DNA of 64,000 nucleotides from Monosporascus cannonballus (taxonomy: Eukaryota; Ascomycota; Sordariomycetes; Xylariales): positions 62,001 to 126,000 of the forward strand of contig QJNS01000078.1 of NCBI GenBank assembly GCA_004154925.1, read 5' to 3'. The translations under genes were made by a program, and so were the position numbers. Shown here one piece after another: positions 14,343-25,985 of the stretch. Each line of letters opens with the position of its first letter. Position 1 is the first letter of the stretch. The notes beneath the pieces are model-generated. The model ran no database searches. It saw nothing but the letters and a program-made list of their open reading frames with translations, and was not told the origin of the DNA.

Positions 14343-15350
14343 ATGATCGTCCAGACGATACCCGTGACGGAGCCCATGACGCTGACGGCGGAGCCGCTGA
14401 CGCGGTCGGGGTTCGCTCCGTTCGGGTCCGTGGTGGCGAACCCGGCGCCGTCGCGGCTGCCCTCCAACACGCCGCCGTCGGCCATCGCGTCGGGCGCGCT
14501 GCCGCTCGGCGCCGTCTCCGCCAACCAGGGCACCGCCATCCAGTACCGCTTCCTGTCGCCGCTCTGCGACCTCTACGCCCGTGCGCCCAGCCGGGCGCCC
14601 GCCACGCCGCGCCTCACCATGTTCGTGTGCGGCGCGCGGAAGCTGGAGAGGGAACGGCGAGAGCGGGGACGGGATCCGCGGGATCAGTGGCAGTTGTCGC
14701 GGCGGCAGCAGTGGACTCCGCGACTTGGTCATCGTGGGGGTGATCATCGTGATGATGTTGATGGGGATGACGATGGGCACCGTGACGGCGAGCGCGGTAA
14801 TGGCAGGGATGGCGATGGCGATGACGAGGACGGTCCAAAGAGTCACTCCCTTTTCGAGGTCCGCATTCTCGAGCGCCATCCCTTCACGACGCAGACCTTC
14901 GTCCCGCTGGCCGCCTCGGGGAAGCGGTACTTGGTGATCGTGGCCCCGAGCCTGGAGCCGGGCGCTCTGGACTGGGATCTGCCCGTGCCGGACGGGTCGT
15001 CGTCGAGCGCTGCTGCGGGGGCTGATTCGCGGCGCGGCGCGAGGCCGGGGGAGACGGGGACCGGGGCGAGGCTGCCGGGACGCGGGATGCCGGACCTGTC
15101 GCGGGTGCGGGCGTTCGTCGCGAGGGGCGACCAGGCGGTCACTTACGGGGCGGGGACGTGGCACGCGCCCATGGTGGCGCTGGGGCCGCCCGGCTCCGCC
15201 ATCGAGTTTGTGGTTACCCAGTTCGCGAACGACGTACCGAGGGAGGATTGCCAAGAGGTGGCACTGGAGAGCTGGGAAGAGGACGTTGAGGGGGGCAGCT
15301 CGAGAATCATGGTTCGGATACCCGATGCCTCGAGGTCCTCGAAATTGTGA
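14343..15350 (+). CDS. DAL3: ureidoglycolate lyase (AllA/DAL3 family)
   Basis: A single open frame of 335 residues. The family splits ureidoglycolate into glyoxylate and urea, the last step of allantoin use in purine catabolism. Family signatures seen: an N-terminal stretch with FAPFGSVV near residue 24 and IQYRFLSPLCDLY near 66; the active-site region VRILERHPFTTQTFVPL at about 171-187; YLVIVAP near 198; and the cupin-like HxG region VTYGAGTWHAPMVAL near 267-281, ending IEFVVTQF. Between about residues 100 and 168 there is an Arg/Asp/Gly/His-rich low-complexity insert not expected in the family; it may be a real loop or an unrecognised in-frame intron. A second Ala/Gly-rich insert lies near 218-240. 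It is therefore longer than typical fungal homologues of roughly 250-300 residues. A long frame on the opposite strand is a shadow. Confidence 0.82.
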   Translation: MIVQTIPVTEPMTLTAEPLTRSGFAPFGSVVANPAPSRLPSNTPPSAIASGALPLGAVSANQGTAIQYRFLSPLCDLYARAPSRAPATPRLTMFVCGARKLERERRERGRDPRDQWQLSRRQQWTPRLGHRGGDHRDDVDGDDDGHRDGERGNGRDGDGDDEDGPKSHSLFEVRILERHPFTTQTFVPLAASGKRYLVIVAPSLEPGALDWDLPVPDGSSSSAAAGADSRRGARPGETGTGARLPGRGMPDLSRVRAFVARGDQAVTYGAGTWHAPMVALGPPGSAIEFVVTQFANDVPREDCQEVALESWEEDVEGGSSRIMVRIPDASRSSKL

Positions 15351-15991
15351 ATAGCTGCATTAATGATGAATCAATAATGACCAGCATTTTTATCCCAGCG
15401 GCTTGCACTTAGGCTCAAAATAGTGCCGATTTAGGGGAGCGACCGCTTCAACGTCAGTATATAGCAACCAGATCACACAGGTAGAAGAAAGTGTGACGCG
15501 TCTGGGTTATCGCCGTCTCATTACACACCAAAATTAGTCTATCTATAGTATAAGGCTTCCCTGTGACTCTCTGTCAGGCATAGTTGTGGAGTATGGACCG
15601 GGTCTCGAAACCGGGATCCCTTCCAGATCATGATGCAGAGCATTAATGCCATCCTCCAGAGCTCACTTAGCCTCATGCGGATCTTTTACAGTAACATCAA
15701 AGTCCACAAAACCGTTTTTTCTTTCTTTTTTTCCCCTTTTTCTCTCAGCTATTCTTGTTGCAGGGCTGAATTTCCCCTCAATACCATCATTCCTCGGAAT
15801 CTACTCGGACAATTCATTTCCTGTCTCTCTTATTCATCACATCATCATCTCGGAGCCTATGTGGCGAGTTAGCACCAGTGTCTCTTGATGTCATTGAGCA
15901 ACTGAACGTACATTGAAAGAAGCTTCAGCAGTAACGTCCCCTTACAACGCCGGGTTGAGGGACGGATAGCGGCCAATAGGGTTAAAGGTGT
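15351..15991. other. intergenic region between convergent genes
   Basis: This holds the 3' ends of the ureidoglycolate lyase and DNMT5 genes. A pyrimidine-rich stretch lies near 15710-15745. A short hairpin-like segment near 15597-15613 (gggtctcgaaaccggg) is visible, but it is not a tRNA. Confidence 0.45.
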
Positions 15992-18900
15992 TTACCGCTC
16001 TAGGCCAACAGTTGTGAGCCAGTTTCGCTCGTTCATGGCTTTCCACACGTCTCGAGGACTCATATGAGAGTTGACCCGTTCTTCTTTAGGCCGGGCCAGA
16101 GCAGCGTGTTGGTCGTTCGAAGCATCCTCCATGGAAGTATCGCCGCATGTGTCGCGGGTTTGGCTTTTGGCCGATGTGTCTTGGTTGAAGTAGCTTGCGG
16201 TCAAAGAATTGTCCTCGAACTCCGAACGCTTTTCAAATCGACCCAAAGCCATGCCAGGGGCGACGAGGATATGTTGTTTTCTGCGCAACTCCAGGATATC
16301 TACCTCAATCGTGTTCTCTGTCACGAAGTGATACACTTTGACGGCTTTCTTTTGGCCGTATCTGATGCAGCGGCCTCTGGCTTGCTTCATGATGCCGTCG
16401 TAGGACTCTTGCAGGTCTTTCGCAAGAGGACTCGCGAACATGACGTGATTTGCGAAACATTGTAGATTGGTTCCCGCGGATTCACTACTCTCGAGCATGA
16501 GCAGCAGGACCTTGAACTTGGTATTCATGGGGATCTCTCCATCGAGGCTCTCTTCCTCGGTAGCCTCGTCCTCGGAATCTGCAACCACTCTCTTGGAAGC
16601 TGCTCTGGTATGTCTACGAGAAATTTGCGCTTTAAGATCCAGCGGCTTGGAAGTTGCTTGAGGGGCCTTTGCCTTGAGGACATCGGCCGGATTCGTCGCG
16701 AAGTTGATACGGTTGGCCTCCAGAGCTGCTTTAAGCTCATCAAAGTGTTCTGGGTATTGGACGAATAGGAGGACGCCGTCGTCTTCAGGCGTAAGGTTGA
16801 TGGCGTTGATAATCATTGCTGATTTAGAGCTGATGCCCTTGCCACCCTCCAGGATGCGGGACGAAGATCCACTTGCGGCTCTCTGGTTGCTCCGAGATTC
16901 CTTATCGTCGAAGAAGAGCTGGCGCTTGGCGCCCGTGAGCTTCGACAGAGCGACAGTGCGATTCCGCAACAGCGCAGGGCACTGTGATCGCTGCGGATTG
17001 TTTCCGTCTTTCTCTGCTGAATCACCACAGTGGATATGCCCTTGGACATGTTCTGCGCAAAGAAGGTGGCCGCATTCGCAAACTAGATGCAACTCTGACT
17101 TGTCGCCACAGGTGCGACAGGAGACATCGAGACTCCCCTCGTGATTCATGAGAGTCTCTATGATCTTCTTCTGTCTCATCATCTGTATGGTATGGTGAAT
17201 TGCCGAGTCTAAGCCGTTGGTTGTAGTGATCAACTCATCATGGGATAGGGTGAATAATGCGCCTCGTTTGCGAATCTTTTGGCCCAAAACGGGATAGTTC
17301 TGCATCCGCATTTCCACAAATTTCCCGTCGACATATTCTTCAAAGTTCAAAGTCCCCTCATCATCGTCGCTGAGACGACGCAGTAGAATGTCCTTCTTCT
17401 CCGCAGGGGTGAACCTGATACCACGGCCCTCGCAGAGAGCTTGCAACTGAGGCTTTTTCATAGACTTGTATTCTGCCGTCTTGCTGCAAGATTTTGGCTT
17501 AGCACCATCGCTTGGCTCCTTCTCTCTGACACGAATAGATGTCTTGAGGCGTTGTTTGGCTTCTTCCAGCTCTGAGGGTGCTGTCTCACCAAGATCTTGC
17601 AAGAGCATCTCCACCTCCTCCATGTCCATGGTCTCAATTTTCTCGTCGTCCAAGCGGTAGAAATCTACCCAGTCCGATCCTCTAAGCAGATGAAGGGCGG
17701 CAATGTTCTCAACCATCTCCCGATTTTCGGACGACTCCCCGGACGAGTTCGACTCCTGGACTTTGGCCGCAGAGGATTTCAGCTCTTGTACTTTAGCTTT
17801 GGCCTCCTCTATGCTCGTAAATTGTGGAAAGATCGCAGCGACGACTATCTTGTACCCATCGCAGCCTTCAAATCTCGACGATCTCCCGTCATAGAGATCT
17901 TCCACAAACGCGTACAAGTCTTCAACGACTTCATTCGATCGAGGATTCTTTTCTGTCTTGAAGTTCATGACGCGGCGGCTTAACCAAACCGCCTTATCGA
18001 AGAACTTCCTGAGGTTGCTTGTTGCTCGCTGCAGAAACTCGGTTTGCTGACTTGCAAGGCTGGAGAGGTCACCGTCGTTGCCCTTCGACCAGCAAGACGC
18101 AGCTAAGGACAAGTAATAGCTTGTAAGGCTATATCCAGTCATGCCCTGCCGCTCGCGGATCGTCGGCAAGAACATGCGGCTGTCCGCTGATAGCATATCT
18201 GCGTCGAGTTGGACATTTTGGAGTACATGCTGCGCATATAAATACAAAATGGTCTCGGGGATCGTCAATCGATTGACGACAACAAACTCTTCAACATCCA
18301 CGGAGCCAAAATGTCGCTTATCGACAGGGTTCGAACTTGCAAAGTGTTTGAGGAACTCGTGGCCTCGGTCATGTCTCTCCAAGACATATTCGTCCGACTG
18401 CAGCTTGCCGTAGGAGAGGACCAGTTCCGCAGATGTCTGGGCAGATAAGGGGGGACCGGTCGTGATTTGAGGAAGGCCCATACGTTGCTCGATGGGTCGC
18501 GCAATGTGGACTCCAAGGAGGTCGGCTATCTTACAGACGGTTGCAAGGTTCCTTGTAGGTGGTGTGGCCGAGAGCACCCACTTCGACCATGCCCGAGCTT
18601 TGCTGACGAACAGTGCTGCCGGGTAGTTATCGTAGGAAAACTCGTCGTACACGACACGGGCAAAACTGAAGTATTCGAGAAGACAATCGTCGTCATAGAG
18701 CATTTGTTTGGAATTCAGCTCTATCTTGTCTTTGTTATTAGCCTTGGCTGCTTTGGTTATTTTCGACCATTGCAGCCGTAACTGCGTGGCATCATCGAGC
18801 TGCTCTTGAAGTTTTGTCTTCGCTTCTTCGAAGCGCTTAGTCTGGCGTTCAATTCGTCGAGCCAGACGGTCAAGGGCCTTCTCTCGGGTTTTACGCCTCC

Positions 18901-21900
18901 GTGATTGCGCTGCGAGAAAGCTTGCTAGATGAGGGTTGAGGTGAGCCAAGCAATCTTCATACCATTCTTGAAAGCGCCGGTTGGCCGTGTGGCTGTTCTT
19001 GGAGTCTGGGGGTTGTCCCCTGCCCGCATACTTGGAGAGCCGCACGAAATAGTCTCTAGTAAAAGTCTTGTCACTTGCGATGATGAGCTTTGCCGCTTGC
19101 AATATGGCAGGTGTTTTGTTCGCCAAGCCTGTGACGCTTCGAATAGTGACTATATCGCCAGAATTGGAATGCATAGGACGAAACTTTTGTGCCTCTGTCT
19201 TCCACTGGTCTACGAGATGGTCGGGTGCAATGACCAGAGTCGCTTTGAGGTGGATGCACGAAGTGGTCTTCTCCGTCCGCTGGGTGACTGATGGACCGCG
19301 ATCGAATTGCTCCTGCATCTGCATCAAGGCAAGCGAGACAACCGTCTTGCCGTAGCCAACATCGTCAGCGACAACCCCACCTCGCCACGGGATGCTACGC
19401 TTCGCACTACCGACCAGCCGGACATTAAGCTGCGGCTGAAGAGATTCCTCCGTCTCCTTTTCCTTGAAGGCCTTGGGCTTATACTCGCGATCGAGCCAGT
19501 CGCGAAGTGATTGCACCTGTAATGGGCTCAAGTTGCCCTTGAAACCAGGTGGTTTCTTCAGTGAGCCAAGGTTTGTCCCCTTCGGGTCGATATAATCCGA
19601 TGGCGCCGACTCGGAAGATTCAAGTTGAAGAATTGATTCTCGGAATGGTCTGTATTCCTGCTTGATGTTTGTAACAACTCGGACTTTCACTTTCGCACGT
19701 AAGTTGATATCAATGGCGTCCGTGTCAATATTGAAGGCCGCGCCAACATCCGGAAGATGGGCGGACGCCCGGTGAGGAAGGACATCCGGGTAGAACAGGT
19801 ATCTCACTTCCACATTTTCCGGGTTAATTTGCACCTGCACCTCGAAGGGGGATCGTCGCTGTGCGAGGGACTTCTCAAAAGCCTTCATTTCGTTGGGAGG
19901 TTCGTATGCTACAGCTTGACCATTCTGTGTCAACCACGATACCGCCGGTTTCTGAGGGGAGCAGTCGTGGCAGCGGCCGTTGTCAACGAGCTCAAATTTG
20001 ATTTTTTCGAGCTTTCCTGCCAGCTTAACGTTGAAGGGTGCTAGAACGCGGTACAAGGAGGGCTGATTGGCGGCCGCCACCGTGGACCAAGTTCCGAGTG
20101 ATGCGCCATCTCCGATCAGGGCTAGCAGTCGTTCGGGAGTGTAGTGGTTTGGCAAGGTAAACAGGAAGTGGGAAAGCAAATGAGCGTTGTGATTAGCTGC
20201 GTCTTTCTTGATTAAAGATGCGCAAGGCATCCAGAGCTGGTCGTGGATGCCATCGGAGATCCCATTGGGGTGGCGGACATGATCCAACATCATTTCTTCC
20301 TGGGTTGTGTCAAAGTTTGCATTCTTAGCTGCCGCCCACCAGCCATCGACGGTTGCGGAAACCTCATGATTCTCATCATTGCTCAGCCACGTGAACTGGT
20401 GACGTGGGGAGAACTTCACCAGGACCTCCCGATGCTCCTTGACCCCAAGGAGGCGGCAGTTCCGAGCAATCACATATCGATCGTGCTTGGGGATGCCCGT
20501 TTTGGTGGGGTCCTTGAAAAGATATAGAGAGTCTTCGTAGCGGAAAAGGCTCTTTTCGGCCGTGTCACAGGTCGGTGTGTACTCGTAGGTTACAAGGATC
20601 GAGCTTAGAATACTTTGCAAATGTTGGGGATAGTCGCTGATCTTCTTGCTCGCTGGAAGACTCAGTGCCAAGCGCACGTCAGCGGATTGCCTATTCGCAT
20701 TGGGCACGGATTCCTTTCTTGCAACCAGTGATATCTTCTCATAGGCGAAAGTCCAGAATTCCCATGAATCGTTGGCGGGGACTAGAACCTGCGCATCTGG
20801 GGAAACAACAGCACGTGCAAATGGCTGCTCTAGGAAGAACGTGTCCTCCCTGCGTTTCTTCAGGACATCCGTCAGAACCTTCTGTCCAAGTGTGGACGAG
20901 GGAATCAGATACAGATGCCAAGTGATTCCTTCTTCGAACAGCGTAGCTCGGAGCTCAAATGATTCCGCAGCAGCATAGCATACTGTAATGACCTCGGTCA
21001 CGTCAAGCTGTTCGTAGTAGAATATTGCACGGTGTAGACTTTCTTGGATCTCAGAGAGTATACCGGGGACCGCATCCTGACACTGGGATGGGTTAGGCAC
21101 ATCAATGATGTGCTTGATAATACTTGGAAGCAGAGACATGACTTCCATGGGCGCTCCACCGGGCAGTTTGGGATCCTCGGGGCCGTCGACGTTGATGAAT
21201 GCATGGGGCGGGTTCCCCGAACACCAGACGCAACGAATCGTGCCACAATGTTTGCACTGCCTGAATTGGCTTGTACTGTATTTCGCTACACCGTTGCAAA
21301 AGCAGTATCGGCGAAAATTCTTCACGAGCTTAAAAATTACTGAAGAGTCGCCCAGGCACTTTGCAGTTTTCTGAGTGAAATCGGATTCTCCAATCAAAAA
21401 AGCATCGGGAACGTATGAAGTCCCTCCAGACGCAATGGGCTTTGAAATAGCTCTAGACGCTGAAAGGAAGAGACGTACATCATTCTTCTCACCGACGCTG
21501 TGGGCAGAAGTGAAGAGCGCCACGAGAGCTGTTCCGACAACTGTCGTTGTTATCGCATTGCCGGCAAGGTCGCGGAGCTGCTCCTGGTCTTCTGTTGAAA
21601 AGCTAATTCGCTGGATAGGCAGACCTTGCAATTGTAGGGCTTCAAATCCTGAGAGAACCCTTCCCTGGTCGGTGAGGAAGGGGATGCCATCAGGCGTCAC
21701 ACATCCAATCAACCCAAACGGCGCGCCACCTGAACCCCGGTCTACGTTCTGACTCAAGTCGATCACCCGCGTCTTGAACAGTATGTCGAAGCGGGATGCG
21801 GGATCGAAATCTTGCTTTGCCTTACGATGGAGACCATTCTTGACGCCTCGGAGGTAGTATATTTCAATGCTGTCGAGAACACGGGGTGGTTGACCATGCA

Positions 21901-23403
21901 TCAGGATTCTGTCCATCCGGTCGTATGGTCTACTGCCGCCGTCCTCAGTCCAGTTTGTTAGAATTCTGTCTTCCCCAAGCGTCTCCTGTCTGCGGACTCG
22001 GATATGACGTCTTCGACTCTGTATCCATGGGACATTCTCACGGCGCTTCCTGTCGAGAAACCTTGCCTCCTCATCCTGGCGCGCCAAGTCGGCCAAGGGA
22101 TCCGTACTTGGCAATAGCCAACGATCAATTGGAGTTGAGGCTCTTCGCTGAAAAGTCTTGATGTCGGTCGCCCATTTACCGACGATATCCTCGGCGATGT
22201 TTTTCTTTGAATTAAAGAGGCTGGCATCCACAGCGAGTAAATAGCCTCTACACCGGGTCTGAGGGATATAGTAGTTCTTCGTGTCGAGCCGAACGAATTG
22301 AGCAGCATAATCGATACTCGGAAACCAGACTCTGACCATCTGTTCCCAAGGGGCACTATGAACGTTCTCAAGCAGGATACACTTCGGTCGTCTAAGCCGG
22401 GCATAGCTCAGCATCGCGAAGAATGCCCCACTGGACTGTCCTTGATCCTTGAGTGTCTCCATGCACTCTCCGTCCATGAACTCTTTGACTGCCGCGATGA
22501 GAGGAGCGTCCTCGTCCTTGCTTCTGTGCTTGTCAAACCTTTGGAAGAGTTTCTTCAGGCGGTCCCCAACCTTCGAACTGAAGTCCTTCTCCTTACTGCT
22601 GTTGAGTGTCGAAAAGTCAACACAAGGAGTTCCCGCAATGAGGACATCAATGTCAGACGGGATCTTCTCCATCGATCCGAGTGCGGTCAATCTACAAAGA
22701 CGCGGTCAGCTAAATGCGGAGTGAGATGGATACATCTTACATACACTGTGTCCGCTTGACCTCCGAAATCGCGAACGTCACCAAAGACTATAGTATCAGT
22801 ATTCCGGCGAATGAAAGCCGCTTTCCAAGGAATATACTCGACACTGAATGCGTGTTTGATCTCCAACAAGGTTTGAGTGGGATTAATGCCAGCATAAGCA
22901 CTCTTGATCAGCTCTAGTGCAAAGATAGGCGAGTCGGTTCCTGAGCACATTGTGGCTACTCGGATCTTGAAACCTCCCGCTGCCACAAGGTCATTCAATG
23001 GCTGGTTTGCCACGTTCTCGACGATGTCTCGAAACGCTTCCTCAACATTCACAATAGGAGGTTTGGTTCGATCGAGTCCATTGCCCTCGCTTTGCCCATC
23101 GCCACTTTCGTCGTCAATTTGGCCCTCTGCTTCGGAGGGTTGCGCTTGGGTCGTTCTTTTTTGAAGTGATCTATGCTTCTGTTGCGCTGTGGGCTTTTTT
23201 TGTGCAGATAGCTTTTGTCGCTTTCTCTGCTCCTCTTGCGGATCAGCCGAATCATGTGAGTCAGCGGCAACTCCAGACTGTTGGGGGTCAGGAGCTGGAG
23301 CTGGAGCTTTACGCTTTCTTCGGCCACGAGTACTAGCAGCAGTAGCCTGTTGGGTAGCTTGGCTGCCATTGGCCGTAGCAGTCGCCCGTCGCCTGGGAGG
23401 CAT
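15992..23403 (-). CDS. DNMT5: DNMT5-type cytosine-C5 DNA methyltransferase with RING and SNF2 ATPase domains
   Basis: Two exons (22745-23403 and 15992-22691; 53-bp intron with a GTATGT donor) join to 2452 residues. DNMT5 enzymes are nuclear, ATP-dependent maintenance methyltransferases acting on hemimethylated CpG (established for Cryptococcus). Order seen: basic, Ala/Gln/Pro-rich tail 1-115; SAM-binding motif I VATMCSGTDSP (149-159); motif IV GTPCVDFS with catalytic Cys243; ENV near 326; QTRCRGY near 365; GNAI near 600; long middle region; SNF2 Walker A DDVGYGKT near 1330; motif II reading DEFS near 1570; LSATPP just after; a Cys/His-rich RING (CRTCG...CECGHLLC) near 2075-2125 set inside the helicase; and motif VI QARGRCIRYGQ near 2325. 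Start ATG 23403 gives MPPRRRATA; the frame is open further upstream, but that segment is hydrophobic and 5'-UTR-like. No chromodomain is visible. It lies about 5 kb from a RIP-mutated transposon island. Confidence 0.93.
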
Positions 23404-25985
23404 GGGGAAGGCGTGCGAGGAGATTGGATAGTATGACAATAGCACCAGAAACGAATGGTGTACGGAGAAGTAGATAGTGGAAAGAAAGTCTGGAGTACGC
23501 AGAGCGTAGGTGCAAGCCTTCAAGAACGCTGGAAGTCGGGCTACCTCGCGAAGAGAAATGTACCAGACTGAAAGCGAGCAATTAAAGGGGGGATTGAAGG
23601 CCAGGAATAGGTAGAGGGATATGCCAATAAGCAGTCGAATGTAGGTTGCACGGTGGAATCAGTGTTCTTTGCCAGCTACTGAAGAAGAACGTGGAAATTT
23701 GCAGGTGCAAGAGTATGAGAATGGGAGAGGTGTATGAGAATGAAAGAGGAGGAAGAGAGTGGGATGTTTACAGGAAACAGCAGAAACCCACAACATCAGA
23801 ATTTTCCAATGAAGGATTAGGGCTAGCATCGAGAGACAGATAGCTCGAGTCTTCTTTGGGAACGGAGTGTGGCCGGTTGCTCGCGGCTGAGAAGGAGGGG
23901 CGGCTGGAAGCGACAACGAGGGCCGGCCGGGGGCGGACGATGAGGAGCCGGCCGGGGTCGCTGACGAGGGGCAGACCGGGGATGGCGCCGAAAGGGGCCC
24001 CAGCCGACGTGGTGGTGCTCCTATCGATGGAAGGGTTACGTACCCCTCGGGTCAGGGCACCAGCAGGCGGCAAGGTAGATGTTCCGAGCATCCACCCCTA
24101 ATGCAGATATTAACTGCATGGGCTTCTTGGCCAGACTGGGGTATGTGATGCTATACTCGAAGTCTCTCGTTTCCAGTGCAGGAAGGCTTAAAGGTTGTTG
24201 CCCTAGCATAACATCGGCGACCTTTCAGGACACATGTGGAACACTCCACCTTCTAGAGCTGACTTGGCTATCAACTGTCAAGGGAACAGACGAGTAATAC
24301 AGGACTCACCAGGACAATATTCCCAAGTCCAGTCAAATCAGTCAACAAGAACTGATGTGAGACTTCCCGGCCTGAACTCACAAACGATACCAATGCATCG
24401 ATCATCCCGGCCGCGATCTTACAGCCAACTTGATGTGCCATAAGTTGAAGGTCTGCTGGAGCCGGGCTGTTTGACTTCCTACCGGACTCCATTCAATGCC
24501 GGAGGGGGAATTCAACGCTCACTATTTATGTTGAAGGATGAGGCTACGATTCCCGCAGCCGCCCAACCAAATCGAGGGCTATCAAGATGCTTCATCTTCC
24601 ACCAAGGCCGCCCAGTGCTGACCATAGTTGGGGCAAGTCCGCACGATAGGTGTTTGACTACTTAGTAAAGACACACAAGTGCATGAAGATGCCATGTACC
24701 AACCCTGCATGACAGTGCGCACACGTCGCCATTGTCAAGGAAGAGAGATCCAGCTCTTCCAGCAGATAGTATGTCTGACCAGTGAAGGACCCCAGCAAAG
24801 GAGTCCAAGGTCATTATCCTGTAGGAACCAACAGTTCATTGGCTGCATGTTGCAGCTGGCACGCGTTGCTTGGACACACTCAAACCAAGCGGTGTAGCAT
24901 CGTCCCAAAGGAATCCAAGGAGGAAAAGGGTCCGCACAGTAGACGGGCCATTGCTTCTTACGCCGATGTGTCACAACGGGCTCCTCTTTGTCTAGTCAGG
25001 TTGGCACGTAGGTCGAAACACGCTGAATTATGATTGCCTTCATAGTTCAGTCGTTATCACAGAGACCAGTCGGTACCTCCAGATTGAACTCTAGTTGGCG
25101 CACCCCCAAATGGAGCGCCATCCGAGCAGAAAACATAGCTCGCTGCCCACTCTGCATTGTCCTGGCCACGTGGTTGCGTGGTAGTCCTGGAAATTGATCT
25201 TGCATGTATATGCACAGAGCAGAGGCGTGAGGAAAGCTGGTCAACAAACCCAGGCTCGGGAGAGTGAGTACACAGCTGGATATCGGGTTGCAAAATTGCA
25301 ATCACGAATAATATCGGTACATATCCCATCGGATGGATTTCCAGGGGCGTTTGGGAGACATACCTGACGGCACTTTCCGGCCGAGCAATGGGCTGTGGCC
25401 CAGCGAAAATTCTATGGATCAACACAAGGACAACAGGAATAAGGGAGGCTCACTTGCCTGTGAAGTTGATCGGCTTCTTGTGAAGGTGCTCGGGCCAAGC
25501 TGAAGCACGATAAGCGCGATATCGCGTTATCGCGGTTCATACAGCCGCTAACTCTATATTAGGTATCGTAGGTTAGCTGAGCGCTGTACAATAGGTCTTG
25601 TTCGGAAATCGCATTTTCGAATTCAACCGTCGAATCCGAGGTGATATTATGAAATAAAGAGTGTTCTTCGGTTACCATGGGCGCTGGAGTCATATATGTG
25701 TGGGCAACCTACAACATCGTGTGGTTAACATGTTGCTGACGACTACGTGTGGGCGAGCGCTACAATAGGGGTTAGACCCACAGTTAACACATACCAGGGT
25801 CAGTCCGAAAGGCGGAGCCGCATATGCCAAGCCAATATATCGGCCTCAACATTAAGCCATACTGAAATCCCAGCTTGACCCAATCTTTCCCTACTCGGGC
25901 AGCATATCCCTCTTCCTAGATCTCGTTATATAGAGCTTCAAGTTCCAGCGAGCCAACCAGCGTTTAACTGGCATTTGTCTCAGAA
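23404..25985. other. gene-poor interval upstream of DNMT5
   Basis: This lies between the 5' ends of two divergent genes. A GC-rich patch at about 23,880-24,010 is open on both strands for roughly 80-107 codons but has no recognisable domain. Several minus-strand frames between 24,270 and 25,425 also carry no motif I can name. Regulatory sequence for DNMT5 must be at the left end. Confidence 0.45.

Noticed and set aside
14241..15254. 337-codon minus-strand frame opposite ureidoglycolate lyase
   Set aside because: Its translation is Arg/Pro/His-rich composition noise, while the plus strand carries the full family signature.
7987..15350. Secondary-metabolite gene cluster around the exporter
   Set aside because: No core synthase, tailoring enzyme set or cluster regulator is present near the MFS gene.
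15590..15620. tRNA-like or terminator hairpin
   Set aside because: Only a short imperfect stem (GGGTCTCGAAACCGGG); no cloverleaf and no neighbouring RNA-gene features.
22687..22745. Splice at GTAAG (22740) for the DNMT5 intron
   Set aside because: It breaks frame with the exon carrying PCVDFS; the GTATGT donor four bases upstream keeps frame.
23404..23523. Upstream extension of DNMT5 to an earlier ATG at 23523
   Set aside because: It adds a hydrophobic, 5'-UTR-like peptide; the MPPRRRATA start is a more likely beginning for a nuclear protein.
23768..24101. Short genes on either strand in the GC-rich patch
   Set aside because: Both strands are open by composition only; no motif, splice support or homology could be recognised.
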